In this document: in pieces, positions 50,050 through 60,352 of the stretch | How positions within the stretch are numbered: the stretch's first letter is position 1 | Layout of the letters: each line of letters begins with the position of its first letter | DNA from: Roseiarcus sp963759955 | GTDB lineage: Bacteria > Pseudomonadota > Alphaproteobacteria > Rhizobiales > Beijerinckiaceae | NCBI GenBank assembly: GCA_963759955.1 | Contig: CAVXCA010000101.1 | Coordinates: 47,665 to 111,664 of the forward strand | Reading direction: 5' to 3' | DNA: 64,000 nt | The notes under the pieces: model-generated | Told to the model about the DNA's origin: nothing | Seen by the model: the letters and a program-made list of their open reading frames with translations, nothing else | The model's database searches: none | Translations under genes and position numbers: made by a program

Positions 50050-50526
50050 TCAGCGGCCGGCGCGCAGCGTCATTGAAGCGACGCCCGCCGCGAGAGCCAG
50101 GCCGGACTGCGCCTCGACCGACAGCGGTTGCAAGGTGAACGAGCGATCGAAGCCGCCGACGAGCACGTTGGCGCCGAGCCCCGCGCCCACGGTGACCGAG
50201 GCGTCGGCCCCGGCGTAGTCGCCCGCCAGCGCCCCGCGCCGCGGACCGGAGGTCGGCGCAAACACCGCCCACGCCAGAACGCCGCGGCTGGTCTGGCCGA
50301 TATCGAGGCCAAATTTCTGAATCGTGCCGTAATAGCGTTCCTTAAATCCATGCGAAGACGTGTAGACGCATCGCATTTCCTTGGCGGACGTGATGATCAT
50401 GCCCAGTCCGCCGGATACGTCGCAGCGCAAGGCGCCGACTTTGACGTTAGACTGCGCCAGCGCGGGTTGCGCGAGGGCGGACAGAGCGACCAGCGCGATC
50501 GCAAGGGTCGGAGCGCGAAGATTTAT
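50050..50526 (-). CDS. Exported DUF992-family protein, unusual start
   Basis: About 158 residues. LRCDVSGGLGMIITSAKEMRCVY, ERYYGTIQKFGLDIG, LAWAVFAPTSGPRRGALAGDYAGADASVTVGAGLGANVLVGG is a full DUF992 match. The signal peptide NLRAPTLAIALVALSALAQPALAQ is preceded by AGGAGG (50531-50536) and the codon ATA at 50524-50526, where an ATG would be expected; either a rare ATA start or a base error. An in-frame ATG at 50601 would add a poorly conserved 25-residue extension. Function unknown. Confidence 0.82.
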   Translation of the reverse strand: MNLRAPTLAIALVALSALAQPALAQSNVKVGALRCDVSGGLGMIITSAKEMRCVYTSSHGFKERYYGTIQKFGLDIGQTSRGVLAWAVFAPTSGPRRGALAGDYAGADASVTVGAGLGANVLVGGFDRSFTLQPLSVEAQSGLALAAGVASMTLRAGR

Positions 50527-50632
50527 CTGACCTCCTATCGCCGAGTTCGTGCCTCGGCCGGCTCGGGCGTCAATCCCTCGCACGGCCGCTCTCGGACGCA
50601 TTCATTCATTCAAGAAATCGGCGCCAGGCGTC

Positions 50633-50646
50633 ATGATTTGAATCAA
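50633..50646. promoter_or_regulatory. FNR/FixK-type box upstream of the DUF992 gene
   Basis: ATGAT-TTGA-ATCAA, nine of ten arm bases matching the FNR form on the minus strand. About 107 bases upstream of the DUF992 start, and 48 bases from another box at 50694. Confidence 0.45.
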
Positions 50647-50693
50647 CGCGCGAAGGGAACGCGCAGCGCGCGGCAAACAGATTCCATGCCCCG

Positions 50694-50707
50694 TTGACGC
50701 CGATCAA
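50694..50707. promoter_or_regulatory. FNR/FixK-type box upstream of the secreted Gly/Pro-rich protein gene
   Basis: TTGAC-GCCG-ATCAA, nine of ten arm bases agreeing with TTGAT-N4-ATCAA. It is 123 bases before the plus-strand gene at 50831. Confidence 0.45.
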
Positions 50708-50830
50708 GGTCGCGCCGCGCCAAATCCCCTATTCAAAACAATGTCGATCATGGCCCGCCGACGGACGTTTCGAGGCAAGTCGACGAAATCGAGCAAAAGG
50801 AAACGTCGTCGTTAGCTGAAGGAGGCGTCG

Positions 50831-51340
50831 ATGCGCACGTCAACGTTGAAAGCCGTCGCCTTTTCCCTTGCCGCGCTGGCTCTCGCCGCCGCGCCTGCAT
50901 TTGCCGGGGATCCCGGCGCGCCCGTTTTCATCCCGGGCGGCGGTGGCGGTCCGCACGGCGGTTTCATGCCTTCGCCCGGCAGGGGACCGGGCGGCGCGGG
51001 ACCGGGCGGCGCTCCTAAGGGCAATTTCGCTCCGCCGACCGGCGGCGCGCCCCAGGGAAACATCATCCCGCCGAGCGGCGGCGCGCCCAAGGGCGCCTTC
51101 GTCTCGCATCCCAGCTTCTATCAGCACGCCGGGCCCAAGCAACACCAGGCGCTCATGTGGCTGCGGCGCCATCATCGAGGCCGACCCGTCTATATCGGCC
51201 CCGGCATTTACGGCTACGACTATTACGGCAACGGTTATTATTATTATGACAAGAGCGATTGCTGGGTCTATGTCCGCGCCTATAATCGGCACGGCAAGTT
51301 CATAGGCTGGCGGCTCGTCTACATCTGCTATAATAACTAG
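50831..51340 (+). CDS. Secreted Gly/Pro-rich and Tyr-rich small protein
   Basis: 169 residues; not a recognised family. A clear signal peptide (VAFSLAALALAAAPAFA, cleavage near residue 25) precedes a low-complexity segment with imperfect repeats of GGAPKGNF/GGAPQGNI/GGAPKGAF (residues ~59-88), then a His-rich stretch (HAGPKQHQALMWLRRHH) and a Tyr-rich C-terminus (YGYDYYGNGYYYYDKSDCWVYVRAYN) with two cysteines (near positions 143 and 166). GAAGGAGG lies before the ATG. The composition suggests a cell-surface or matrix protein. Confidence 0.7.
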   Translation: MRTSTLKAVAFSLAALALAAAPAFAGDPGAPVFIPGGGGGPHGGFMPSPGRGPGGAGPGGAPKGNFAPPTGGAPQGNIIPPSGGAPKGAFVSHPSFYQHAGPKQHQALMWLRRHHRGRPVYIGPGIYGYDYYGNGYYYYDKSDCWVYVRAYNRHGKFIGWRLVYICYNN

Positions 51341-51344
51341 TAAG

Positions 51345-51974
51345 TCACGATTTGGCGCGCCCCTCCCCGCCCGGCGGGCGCGCCAACGCGATCACCTTGT
51401 CGACCACCGCGTAGTCCTGATAGCCGCAACGCGCGAGCGGGTGGGCGCTCGCGGTGTCGAAGCGCCCGTCGCGTACGAGCGCGTCGTCGATGTGAAACGC
51501 GACGACCTCGCCGAGCACGAGGTAATTGTCGAGCGGCTCGCCGCGATGGTTCTTCAGCGTCACGACTTCGACCACCATGCATTCCATCGCCGCGCGGCAT
51601 TCGGCGACGCGCGGCGCCTTGACGAGCCGACAGGGCGCCATCGTCAGCCCCGCGTGCTCGAATTCGCTTTGCCCGCGCGGCAAGGGCGCGGAAGTCGCGC
51701 TGATCGCCTGCATGAGATCGTGGCTGGCGAGATTGGCGACGAACTCGCCGCTCTCGCGCGCGAATGACGCGGAGTCCTTCAGCCCCTCGCTGGAGAAGCC
51801 GACGATCGGCGGAGCCGAGCTGAAGGCGTTGAAGAAGCTGTAGGGCGCCAGATTGATCCGCCCCTCGAGGCTGCGCGTCGAAATCCAACCGATCGGGCGC
51901 GGCGCGACGATCGCCTTGAAAGGATCGTGCGGCAACAGGCTCTTGTCGCGCTGGCGGGTCTCATAAAACATCAA
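51345..51974 (-). CDS. Flavin reductase-like FMN-binding split-barrel protein
   Basis: 209 residues. APRPIGWISTRSLEGRINLAPYSFFNAFSSAPPIVGFSS is the classic FMN-binding split-barrel start of DIM6/NTAB-type flavin reductases; the remainder (DLMQAISATSAPLPRGQSEFEHAGL) also fits. Convergent with the secreted-protein gene, ending 4 bases from it. Ten bases downstream of the nitroreductase stop, so those two form a unit. Uses NAD(P)H to reduce FMN; partner unknown. Confidence 0.88.
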   Translation of the reverse strand: MMFYETRQRDKSLLPHDPFKAIVAPRPIGWISTRSLEGRINLAPYSFFNAFSSAPPIVGFSSEGLKDSASFARESGEFVANLASHDLMQAISATSAPLPRGQSEFEHAGLTMAPCRLVKAPRVAECRAAMECMVVEVVTLKNHRGEPLDNYLVLGEVVAFHIDDALVRDGRFDTASAHPLARCGYQDYAVVDKVIALARPPGGEGRAKS

Positions 51975-51983
51975 GACCTCCCA

Positions 51984-52553
51984 TCAAGCGGCGAAGACCG
52001 TCACGATTTCCGAGAGCGCAGGCCGGGGGCGATCCTCCAGGACGCGCTTCGGCCGACCGATGTGGACGAAGCCGGCGATGCGCTCGTGTTCGGCAAGGCC
52101 GATCGCCGCGCCGAAACGCCGATCGTAGGCGCACCACTGCGTGAGCCAGCCCGCGGCAAAGCCGAGAGCGTTGGCGGCGATCACCAGGTTCATGCACGCC
52201 GCGCCCGCCGAAAGCGCCTGTTCCCATTCCGGGATCTTCGCATGCGGCGCGGCGCGCGAGACCACCGCGACGACGAGCGGGGCATGCGAAAAACGCGCGA
52301 GCTCGGCCGAGCGGCCGGCTTCGTCGAGGGCGGGAGCGTCGGCGAGCTTGATCTCGAGCGCGATGCGCCCGGCCCGGTCGCGCGCGGCGCCCTCGAACAG
52401 GATGAACCGCCAGGGCGCGAGCTTGCCGTGGTCGGGCACGCGCGAGGCGATCCTCAGCATGGTCTCGATCTCGGCGGCGCCGGGCCCGGGACCGGTCATA
52501 TCAGGCGGGGCGAGCGAGCGGCGGCGCTCCAGCAAGGCGATCGTTTCGTTCAA
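51984..52553 (-). CDS. Nitroreductase-family protein (YdjA-like)
   Basis: 189 residues from a TTG start at 52553 (NETIALLERRRSLAPPDM). The single-domain FMN fold has RRRSLAPPDM for FMN phosphate binding, RVPDHGKLAPWRFILFEG, and AGAACMNLVIAANALGFAAGWLTQW. A longer frame to 52730 is basic and unlike the family. Adjacent to the flavin reductase-like gene, suggesting a flavin-linked pair. Confidence 0.86.
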   Translation of the reverse strand: MNETIALLERRRSLAPPDMTGPGPGAAEIETMLRIASRVPDHGKLAPWRFILFEGAARDRAGRIALEIKLADAPALDEAGRSAELARFSHAPLVVAVVSRAAPHAKIPEWEQALSAGAACMNLVIAANALGFAAGWLTQWCAYDRRFGAAIGLAEHERIAGFVHIGRPKRVLEDRPRPALSEIVTVFAA

Positions 52554-52728
52554 GGCTGTCGTCCGTTCGGAAGCGGCTCGAGGCCGCGAAAGCGGCGCGG
52601 CCCCTCCATGCCGGGATTCCCGCGCCGAGTAAATCGCCTTCGATCCGCCCCATTGTCCCGGCACGAGCCGACGCCGGCGCTTGACGAGGATTGACCGGCG
52701 CCCTCGATCGCGGCAAGGCATATCGCGC

Positions 52729-53661
52729 ATGGTTCGCTACCTACTTTCCCTCGCGCTGGCGTTCGCGGCCTTCGGCGGTTGTTGCGCCCCGGGGCTCGCG
52801 CAGACCCCGGCGTTCGACGCGGGCCAGGGGACGCTGCGGCTGTCGGCGGCGCTGACCGGCTCCGCCGCGCCGCTGACCGGCGGCCTGCGCTGGCGGGTCT
52901 TCGCCGCCCGCGCCGACCTCGACGGCTCGCACCCGCTGGTCGTCGAATCAAGCGAGGCGCAGCCGACCTTGACGGTGCCGCCCGGCGACTATGTCGTTCA
53001 CGTCGCCCTCGGCCTCGCCAGCGCCGCCAAGCGCGTGTCGTTGGGGCAAGAAGTGAGGGACGAGCGGCTGACGCTCAACGCGGGGGCGTTGCGCATCGCG
53101 GGGACGTTGGCCGACGCGCCGATCGACCCCTCGAAGCTTTCGCTCGCCATCTATGTCCCCGAGCGCAACAATCCCGAGGGCAAGCTGGTCTACGCCAAGG
53201 CGCGCGCCGGCGATATCATCGGCCTGCCCGAAGGCTCCTACCATATCGTCTCGACCTTTCTCGACACGGTCGGCGTCGGCTCGCTCGGCGTCGGCAAGCC
53301 CGGCGGCGGCGCGCCCAGCGCCGCGACGCCGACCAATTCGATCGTCGCCGCCGACATCAAGGTCGTCGCCGGCAAGCTCATCGACGTGACTTTGCGCCAT
53401 CGCTGCGCGACCGTGACCATCAAGCTCGTCAACGCGCCCGGAGCGGAAGCGCTGGCCAACAGCAGCTTCACCGTGCTCACCCCGGGCGGCGACCTCATCC
53501 GCGAGCTGGTCGGGGCTTTTCCCTCGCTGGTCCTCGGCGAGGGCGAATATGTCGTCATCGCCCGGCATGACTCGAAAACGTACCAGCAGAGCTTCCAGGT
53601 GCAATCCGGCCTGGACCGCGACGTGGAAGTTATTGCACAAGAGGGCGCCAAGCAGGACTAG
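52729..53661 (+). CDS. Exported protein of unknown function
   Basis: 310 residues, no family recognised. A signal peptide (VRYLLSLALAFAAFGGCCAPGLAQ, residues 2-25) precedes a beta-rich protein with repeated PPGDYVVHVALGLASAAKRV, LPEGSYHIVSTFLDTVG and LGEGEYVVIARHDSKTYQQSF segments, reminiscent of carboxypeptidase-regulatory/Ig-like modules. The Cys-Cys near the leader end (GGCCAPG) might make it a lipoprotein. Five bases separate the stop from the next start region; transcription with the RAM-domain gene is likely. Confidence 0.7.
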   Translation: MVRYLLSLALAFAAFGGCCAPGLAQTPAFDAGQGTLRLSAALTGSAAPLTGGLRWRVFAARADLDGSHPLVVESSEAQPTLTVPPGDYVVHVALGLASAAKRVSLGQEVRDERLTLNAGALRIAGTLADAPIDPSKLSLAIYVPERNNPEGKLVYAKARAGDIIGLPEGSYHIVSTFLDTVGVGSLGVGKPGGGAPSAATPTNSIVAADIKVVAGKLIDVTLRHRCATVTIKLVNAPGAEALANSSFTVLTPGGDLIRELVGAFPSLVLGEGEYVVIARHDSKTYQQSFQVQSGLDRDVEVIAQEGAKQD

Positions 53662-53668
53662 CAAAATC

Positions 53669-53905
53669 ATGCAGACGTTTTTCGTGGAAATCAAATGCGA
53701 GCTCGGACGCACCTATGAGGTCGCCAGCGCCCTCGCCGAAGCCGAGATCGCGTCGGAGATCTATTCGATCGCCGGCGATTTCGACATTCTCGCCAAGTTC
53801 TACGTCGAACGCGACGTCGATATCGGCCATTTCGTCGGCCATAAGGTGCAGCTGATTCCCGGCATCGTCGACACGCGCACGATCATCACCTTCAAGGCGT
53901 TCTGA
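53669..53905 (+). CDS. Stand-alone Lrp/AsnC ligand-binding (RAM) domain protein
   Basis: 78 residues: VEIKCELGRTYEVASALAEAEIASEIYSIAGDFDILAKFYVERDVDIGHFVGHKVQLIPGIVDTRTIITFKAF is the complete effector-binding domain of AsnC-type regulators with no DNA-binding half. Such proteins oligomerise and bind amino acids or small effectors. Possible modifier of a full-length Lrp-type regulator elsewhere. Confidence 0.88.
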   Translation: MQTFFVEIKCELGRTYEVASALAEAEIASEIYSIAGDFDILAKFYVERDVDIGHFVGHKVQLIPGIVDTRTIITFKAF

Positions 53906-53937
53906 GCGCCGCCCAAGACCCTTTGCAAGAGCCCGCC

Positions 53938-54342
53938 ATGCGCCGCCTCGCCGCCTCTCTCGCCCTGACGCTCGTCGCCGGCGCCGCCTTCGCCGACAAC
54001 GATTCGTACCTGTTCGACGCACTGCGGTCGGACCCCTATCTCACGTCGTGGAACAAGTTGATGAAGGATGTGCAGCCGACTCCGGACTGGCTGCTGCAAT
54101 TCAACAGGAATTTCGACGGCGTCGCCGGTCAGTTCAATTCGATCACGATCGGAGGCAAGCCCTATCTGCTCTCGTTCGTCTGCGAGCCGACGAGTTGCGC
54201 GAAGCGCAAGTTCGAGGTTCTGTTCGACGCCGACGGCGAACACGCCTACGGCGCGCTCGGCGGCCGCAACGAGGAGCCGGCGTTCTACGGCGACCCGCCG
54301 CCCGAATTGCAGGACGCTCTCGCCAAGACGTTCAAGGGCTAG
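53938..54342 (+). CDS. Periplasmic lysozyme-inhibitor (Ivy-like) protein
   Basis: 134 residues from ATG at 53938. Signal peptide RRLAASLALTLVAGAAFA. The mature part has SWNKLMKDVQPTPDWLLQFN and a paired-cysteine loop VCEPTSCAKRKFEVLFD in the position of the CKPHDC inhibitory loop of Ivy. The match to the loop sequence is only partial, so inhibition of lysozyme is uncertain. Its 3' end overlaps the convergent radical SAM gene by 11 bases. Confidence 0.78.
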   Translation: MRRLAASLALTLVAGAAFADNDSYLFDALRSDPYLTSWNKLMKDVQPTPDWLLQFNRNFDGVAGQFNSITIGGKPYLLSFVCEPTSCAKRKFEVLFDADGEHAYGALGGRNEEPAFYGDPPPELQDALAKTFKG

Positions 54343-55414
54343 ACTTTTCGCCGCTAAGGACGTCGTCATAGCGGCGCGCGAACCCTTCAGGATCGGCGAC
54401 TTCGTAGCCGCCCTCGGAGCGCGGCGCGATATAGGCGGGTCCGATCGGGACTTTGCCGTGCGCGCCGGGAGTGTCGAGAACATAAGTCGGCAGCGCGAGG
54501 CCGGAGAGGCGGCGGCGCAATTCGCGCATCAAGGCCTGGCCCTCGGCGACGCTCGTGCGCAGGTGCGCGGTTCCCGGCGCGAGATCGCCGTGGTGAAGAT
54601 AATAGGGTTTGACGCGCGTCTCGACGAACGCGCGCATCAGCGCCTCGAGCGTGTCGGCGTCGTCGTTGACGCCTCTCAGCAACACGCTCTGGCTCACCAT
54701 CGCGGCGCCGCGATCGATCAGCCGTCGGCACGCCGCGCGCGCCTCTGGCGTCAGTTCGCGCGGATGGTTGGCGTGCAGCGCGACATAGACCGTCTTGTCA
54801 TGGCCGCGCGTCAGCGCCGCCGCCATCGCGTTGGTGACGCGCTCGGGCGCGACGACCGGCAGGCGCGTATGCCAGCGCAGAACCTTGACGTGCGGGATCG
54901 CGGCCAGCGCCCGCGTCGTCTCGGCGAGGCGACGCGCCGACAGCATCAGCGGATCGCCGCCGGTCAGCACCGCCTCCCAGATTTGCGGGCGCGCGCGGAC
55001 GTAGTCGAGCGCGGCGGAAAAATCCGCTTCGCTCAACGCGCCCGCCCCCGGCCCCACCGTTTCGCGCCGGAAACAGAAGCGGCAATAGACCGCGCAGACC
55101 GAAACGAGCTTGAGCAGCACGCGGTCGCGATAGCGATGCACGAGACCGCGAAGCGGGCTCTTCAGCTCGTCGCCGATCGGATCGGGATCTTCGGCGGGAT
55201 CGCGAACGAGCTCGCGGGCGTCGGGAACATATTGGCGCGCGATCGGGTCGGCGGGGTTCCCCTTTTCGATCAGCCGCGTCACGGCGGGCGTCAGCGCGAT
55301 CGCATAGCGCGCGGCGACCTTTCCGATCTCGCCCAGCCGCGCGGGCGCGACAAGGCCGGCGGCGACGAGATCGTCGGCGGATTTCAGCGTGCGCGCGGGC
55401 GGGCGGGTGCTCAT
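54332..55414 (-). CDS. KamA/EpmB-family lysine 2,3-aminomutase-like radical SAM protein
   Basis: 360 residues. The radical SAM cluster motif is CAVYCRFCFRRE (near residue 107), followed by VLTGGDPLMLSARRL, LRWHTRLPVVAPERVT and the PLP-binding region LRTSVAEGQALMRELRRRLSGLALPTYVLDTPGAHGKVPIGP. This length and layout suit either EF-P lysine aminomutase (EpmB) or lysine 2,3-aminomutase; no epmA or kam partner is adjacent. Confidence 0.9.
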   Translation of the reverse strand: MSTRPPARTLKSADDLVAAGLVAPARLGEIGKVAARYAIALTPAVTRLIEKGNPADPIARQYVPDARELVRDPAEDPDPIGDELKSPLRGLVHRYRDRVLLKLVSVCAVYCRFCFRRETVGPGAGALSEADFSAALDYVRARPQIWEAVLTGGDPLMLSARRLAETTRALAAIPHVKVLRWHTRLPVVAPERVTNAMAAALTRGHDKTVYVALHANHPRELTPEARAACRRLIDRGAAMVSQSVLLRGVNDDADTLEALMRAFVETRVKPYYLHHGDLAPGTAHLRTSVAEGQALMRELRRRLSGLALPTYVLDTPGAHGKVPIGPAYIAPRSEGGYEVADPEGFARRYDDVLSGEKSSP

Positions 55415-55468
55415 GGCGGCTGTTTAGGCGCGCGGCCGAGGGAAGGAAAGGCGGAGCGCGGCGCGAGG

Positions 55469-55482
55469 CTGACGCAGATCAA
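55469..55482. promoter_or_regulatory. FNR/FixK-like box upstream of ppsA
   Basis: CTGAC-GCAG-ATCAA, eight of ten arm bases matching. It ends 52 bases before the ppsA start. Confidence 0.35.
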
Positions 55483-55533
55483 TGTCAAGCGAACGCAAAA
55501 AGCCTCTGATTCGCTTTGCACAAGGAGGCCGCG

Positions 55534-57936
<2,403 letters not shown>

Positions 57937-57983
57937 CGGGGGCGTGAGGGGCGCGAGGGTCGGCGGGGCCGTACGCTCGACTA

Positions 57984-58028
57984 TTCGCGGCAAACGCGAA
58001 TCCATCCGCCGCATGACCTGCGGCGGAT
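57984..58028 (+). terminator. Terminator-like hairpins after ppsA
   Basis: Two perfect stems about 50-90 bases after the stop: 6-bp arms 57984-57989/57995-58000 with loop GCAAA, and 10-bp arms 58004-58013/58019-58028 with loop TGACC. No strong T run follows, so termination efficiency is uncertain. Confidence 0.55.
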
Positions 58029-58201
58029 AAGCCGTCTATTCACCGCAGGAAGTCCGACAGCCGGCGGGCTTCCGAGGGCGTCCGTCGCCGCGTCCCGCAC
58101 AACGGCCGGTTTCGTCGCGTCGGCTACGGGACGCCAAATAGGTCAACGCGGACGCATCATCGTTATCCGGGCAAGGCCCTGACCGAACAGGGTCCATTTC
58201 T

Positions 58202-58262
58202 TAATGGCTATTTTCATTTACATTATGCCAATTTATGGCTATGTAAAGAGCCCTTACAAGGG
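58202..58262 (+). promoter_or_regulatory. AT-rich hipBA promoter/operator region
   Basis: Direct repeats TAATGGCTAT (58202-58211) and TTATGGCTAT (58233-58242), 31 bases apart (about three turns), and the dyad CCCTT-AC-AAGGG at 58251-58262. These are candidates for HipB autoregulation. Confidence 0.5.
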
Positions 58263-58271
58263 CAAGATCCC

Positions 58272-58604
58272 ATGCGTTCGACACCGCCTTTGCCGCTGCC
58301 CGTCAAGCGCGCCCTCGCCAAGCTCGGCGCGGACATCCGCAGCGCGCGCCTCAGGCGGCGCATCGCCACGACGACCATGGCGGAGCGCGCCTTCATCACG
58401 CGCATGACACTGCGCAAGGTCGAGCGCGGCGATCCCGGCGTCGCGCTAGGCATCTACGCGACCGTCATGTTCGTCCTCGGGCTGACGCCGCGCCTCGCCG
58501 ATCTCGCCGACAGCCGCGCCGACGAGGTCGGCCTCCAGCTCGAAGAGGAACGGCTGCCGAAACGCATTCGTTCCTCGGGCGGCGCGCGGAGGAATCCGGC
58601 ATGA
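58272..58604 (+). CDS. hipB: HipB-like antitoxin (XRE family)
   Basis: 110 residues with a Cro/CI-type helix-turn-helix (LGADIRSARLRRRIATTTMAERAFITRMTLRKVERGD). Placed directly before hipA with a 4-base overlap, the usual antitoxin position. Represses the operon and neutralises HipA. Confidence 0.88.
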   Translation: MRSTPPLPLPVKRALAKLGADIRSARLRRRIATTTMAERAFITRMTLRKVERGDPGVALGIYATVMFVLGLTPRLADLADSRADEVGLQLEEERLPKRIRSSGGARRNPA

Positions 58605-59845
58605 CCGATCGCAGCCTGCTCGTCTATGTCGATCTCGAAGGCGCGCCGCACCGCGTCGGCAGCCTGTGGGCGCGCAGCCGCAAGGGCAAGGAAAGCGCCA
58701 CCTTCGAATACGACGCCGGATGGCTCGACAATCCGCTCCACTTCGCGCTGGAACCGGCGTTGACGCTCGGCAAAGGCCCGCACCACACGGCGGCAGGGCG
58801 ATTGATCTTCGGTGCGATCGGAGACTCCGCGCCGGATCGTTGGGGCCGCGCGCTTATCCAGCGCGAAGAGCGCCGCAAAGCGCGCGAAGAAAAGCGCGCG
58901 CCGCGCACCTTGCTCGAAGTCGACTATCTGCTCGGCGTCGGCGATATCGCGCGTCAGGGCGCGCTGCGCCTTGCCGAGCACGAAGGCGGGCCGTTCCTCG
59001 CTGCGGGCGTTCAGATACCGCCCCTATTGCAACTCCCTGCCCTTCTCGGCGCGGCGATGCGCATGAGCGCGGACGGCGGCAGCGACGACGATCTCCGCCT
59101 CCTGCTCGCTCCCGGCTCGTCGCTCGGCGGCGCGCGGCCGAAAGCCTCCGTCGTCGACAAGGACGGCCAACTCGCCATTGCGAAATTCCCGCAGCATGGC
59201 GACCTGATCCGAGTCGGCTTGTGGGAAGCGGTCGCCCTGACGCTTGCCGCGCAAGCCGGCCTGCCGACGCCCGAATGGCGCATCGAGAAGGCAGCCGATC
59301 GCGACGTGCTGCTGCTGCGCCGGTTCGACCGTCGCAGCGAGCTGCGCATCCCGTTCCTGTCGGCGATGAGCCTTCTCGATGCAGCCGACAACGAGCCGCA
59401 CAGCTACATGGAAATCGCTGACGCCTTGCGCCAGTACGGCGCCAAGGCCGATGAGGATTGCGCCCAGCTTTGGCGGCGGATCGTCTTCAGCATCCTCGTT
59501 TCCAACACCGACGATCACCTGCGCAACCACGGCTTTCTGTATGAAGCTGCGGGCTGGCGGCTGTCGCCGGTCTATGACGTGAATCCCGTTCCCGTCGATA
59601 TCAAGCCGCGCATCCTGACGACCGCGATCGACGAAGTGGACGGCACGGCGTCACTCGATCTCGCGCTTGCTGTCGCGCCGCATTTCGGGGTGAAGCCGAA
59701 CAAGGCAAGAAGCATCGTCCGCGAAGTCGGCGCGGTCGTCGCGCGCTGGCGCGAAACCGCGAGCGCGATCGGTCTTGCCGCGAACGAGGTCGAGCGTATG
59801 GCGAGTGCGTTCGAGCATGACGATTTGGAGCAAGCTACACGATGA
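58601..59845 (+). CDS. hipA: HipA-like serine/threonine kinase toxin
   Basis: 414 residues: N-terminal Couple_hipA part (LEGAPHRVGSLWARSRKGKESATFEYDAGWL) and the kinase domain with GSSLGGARPKASVVDKDGQLAIAKFP (nucleotide loop), NTDDHLRNHGFLYEAAGW (catalytic Asp region) and LSPVYDVNPVP (the DFG-like Asp). HipA kinases phosphorylate aminoacyl-tRNA synthetases, causing growth arrest. Intact by these motifs. Confidence 0.92.
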   Translation: MTDRSLLVYVDLEGAPHRVGSLWARSRKGKESATFEYDAGWLDNPLHFALEPALTLGKGPHHTAAGRLIFGAIGDSAPDRWGRALIQREERRKAREEKRAPRTLLEVDYLLGVGDIARQGALRLAEHEGGPFLAAGVQIPPLLQLPALLGAAMRMSADGGSDDDLRLLLAPGSSLGGARPKASVVDKDGQLAIAKFPQHGDLIRVGLWEAVALTLAAQAGLPTPEWRIEKAADRDVLLLRRFDRRSELRIPFLSAMSLLDAADNEPHSYMEIADALRQYGAKADEDCAQLWRRIVFSILVSNTDDHLRNHGFLYEAAGWRLSPVYDVNPVPVDIKPRILTTAIDEVDGTASLDLALAVAPHFGVKPNKARSIVREVGAVVARWRETASAIGLAANEVERMASAFEHDDLEQATR

Positions 59846-59923
59846 AGCGCCGCACCCCGAGAGGCCTCGCAGGGTGACAACTTCCGGGCTCCGTCCCAGC
59901 GCCCGCAAGTCTTGTTCTTGCAG

Positions 59924-59983
59924 TGGTGCTGGTGGCCGGACTTGAACCGGCACACGCTTTGCGGCCCTACGAATTTTCTTACC
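59924..59983 (-). pseudogene. 3' fragment of a class II (Leu-like) tRNA
   Basis: Read on the minus strand: a complete T arm (GCCGG-TTCAAGT-CCGGC), an acceptor strand ending in ACCA and a long-variable-arm-like segment (GGGCCGCAAAGCGTGTG). The anticodon part is degraded and no 5' half follows, so not a functional tRNA. Probably left by integration at a tRNA gene. Confidence 0.55.
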
Positions 59984-60119
59984 AGCTACGGCTTTCGCCG
60001 TCCCGTCTTCAATTACAGTGATCGGGCGGCGCGCGCCTGCAGGCGGCGGAAAATCGTCACGCAAGCCTTTGACAACTCTACGCCGCGCCCCAAAACGACG
60101 CCCTCCCCCGCCAGAGTCC

Positions 60120-60178
60120 TGGTGCGGACGGCGGGGGTCGAACCCGCACAGCCTTTGGGGCCGAAGGATTTTAAGTCT
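60120..60178 (-). pseudogene. 3' half of tRNA-Leu(UAA), attachment-site remnant
   Basis: Minus strand: anticodon loop with TAA (ACTTAAAATCC), long variable arm, T arm GCGGG-TTCGACC-CCCGC, ending CCGCACCA. The D arm and 5' acceptor strand are missing (sequence departs after about 60178). Tyrosine integrases commonly use the tRNA 3' half as attB, so this is an att-type repeat; an integrase begins 175 bases away. Confidence 0.72.
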
Positions 60179-60352
60179 CTCACTCTCGTCTATCCTATTT
60201 CTATCCGAATACGCGATAGAGCACGATAACCGCATGATTTTGCTCGCATTATACGCGGTCCATCCCATCCTTTCGCAGCCGGGTCCACGCCAGAGTCGGT
60301 TGCCTGGTGGCCCCTAGGCGGCCCCTGGCTCCGAACAAGAACGGAGCGCAAG

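Larger units (their letters stand above)
57937..58271. other. 335-base region between ppsA and hipB
   Basis: No gene supported. Left part holds the ppsA hairpins, the middle is GC-rich with nothing recognised, and the last 75 bases (58195-58265) are AT-rich with the hipBA promoter and operator candidates. Confidence 0.5.
59846..60352. other. 507-base region with tRNA remnants
   Basis: No protein gene supported. It holds two tRNA 3' fragments on the minus strand (separate entries), 196 bases apart, then the upstream part of the integrase gene. A typical attachment-site neighbourhood. Confidence 0.6.

Noticed and set aside
59924..60180. Functional tRNA genes
   Set aside because: Only 3' halves are present; D arm and 5' acceptor strand are missing in both.
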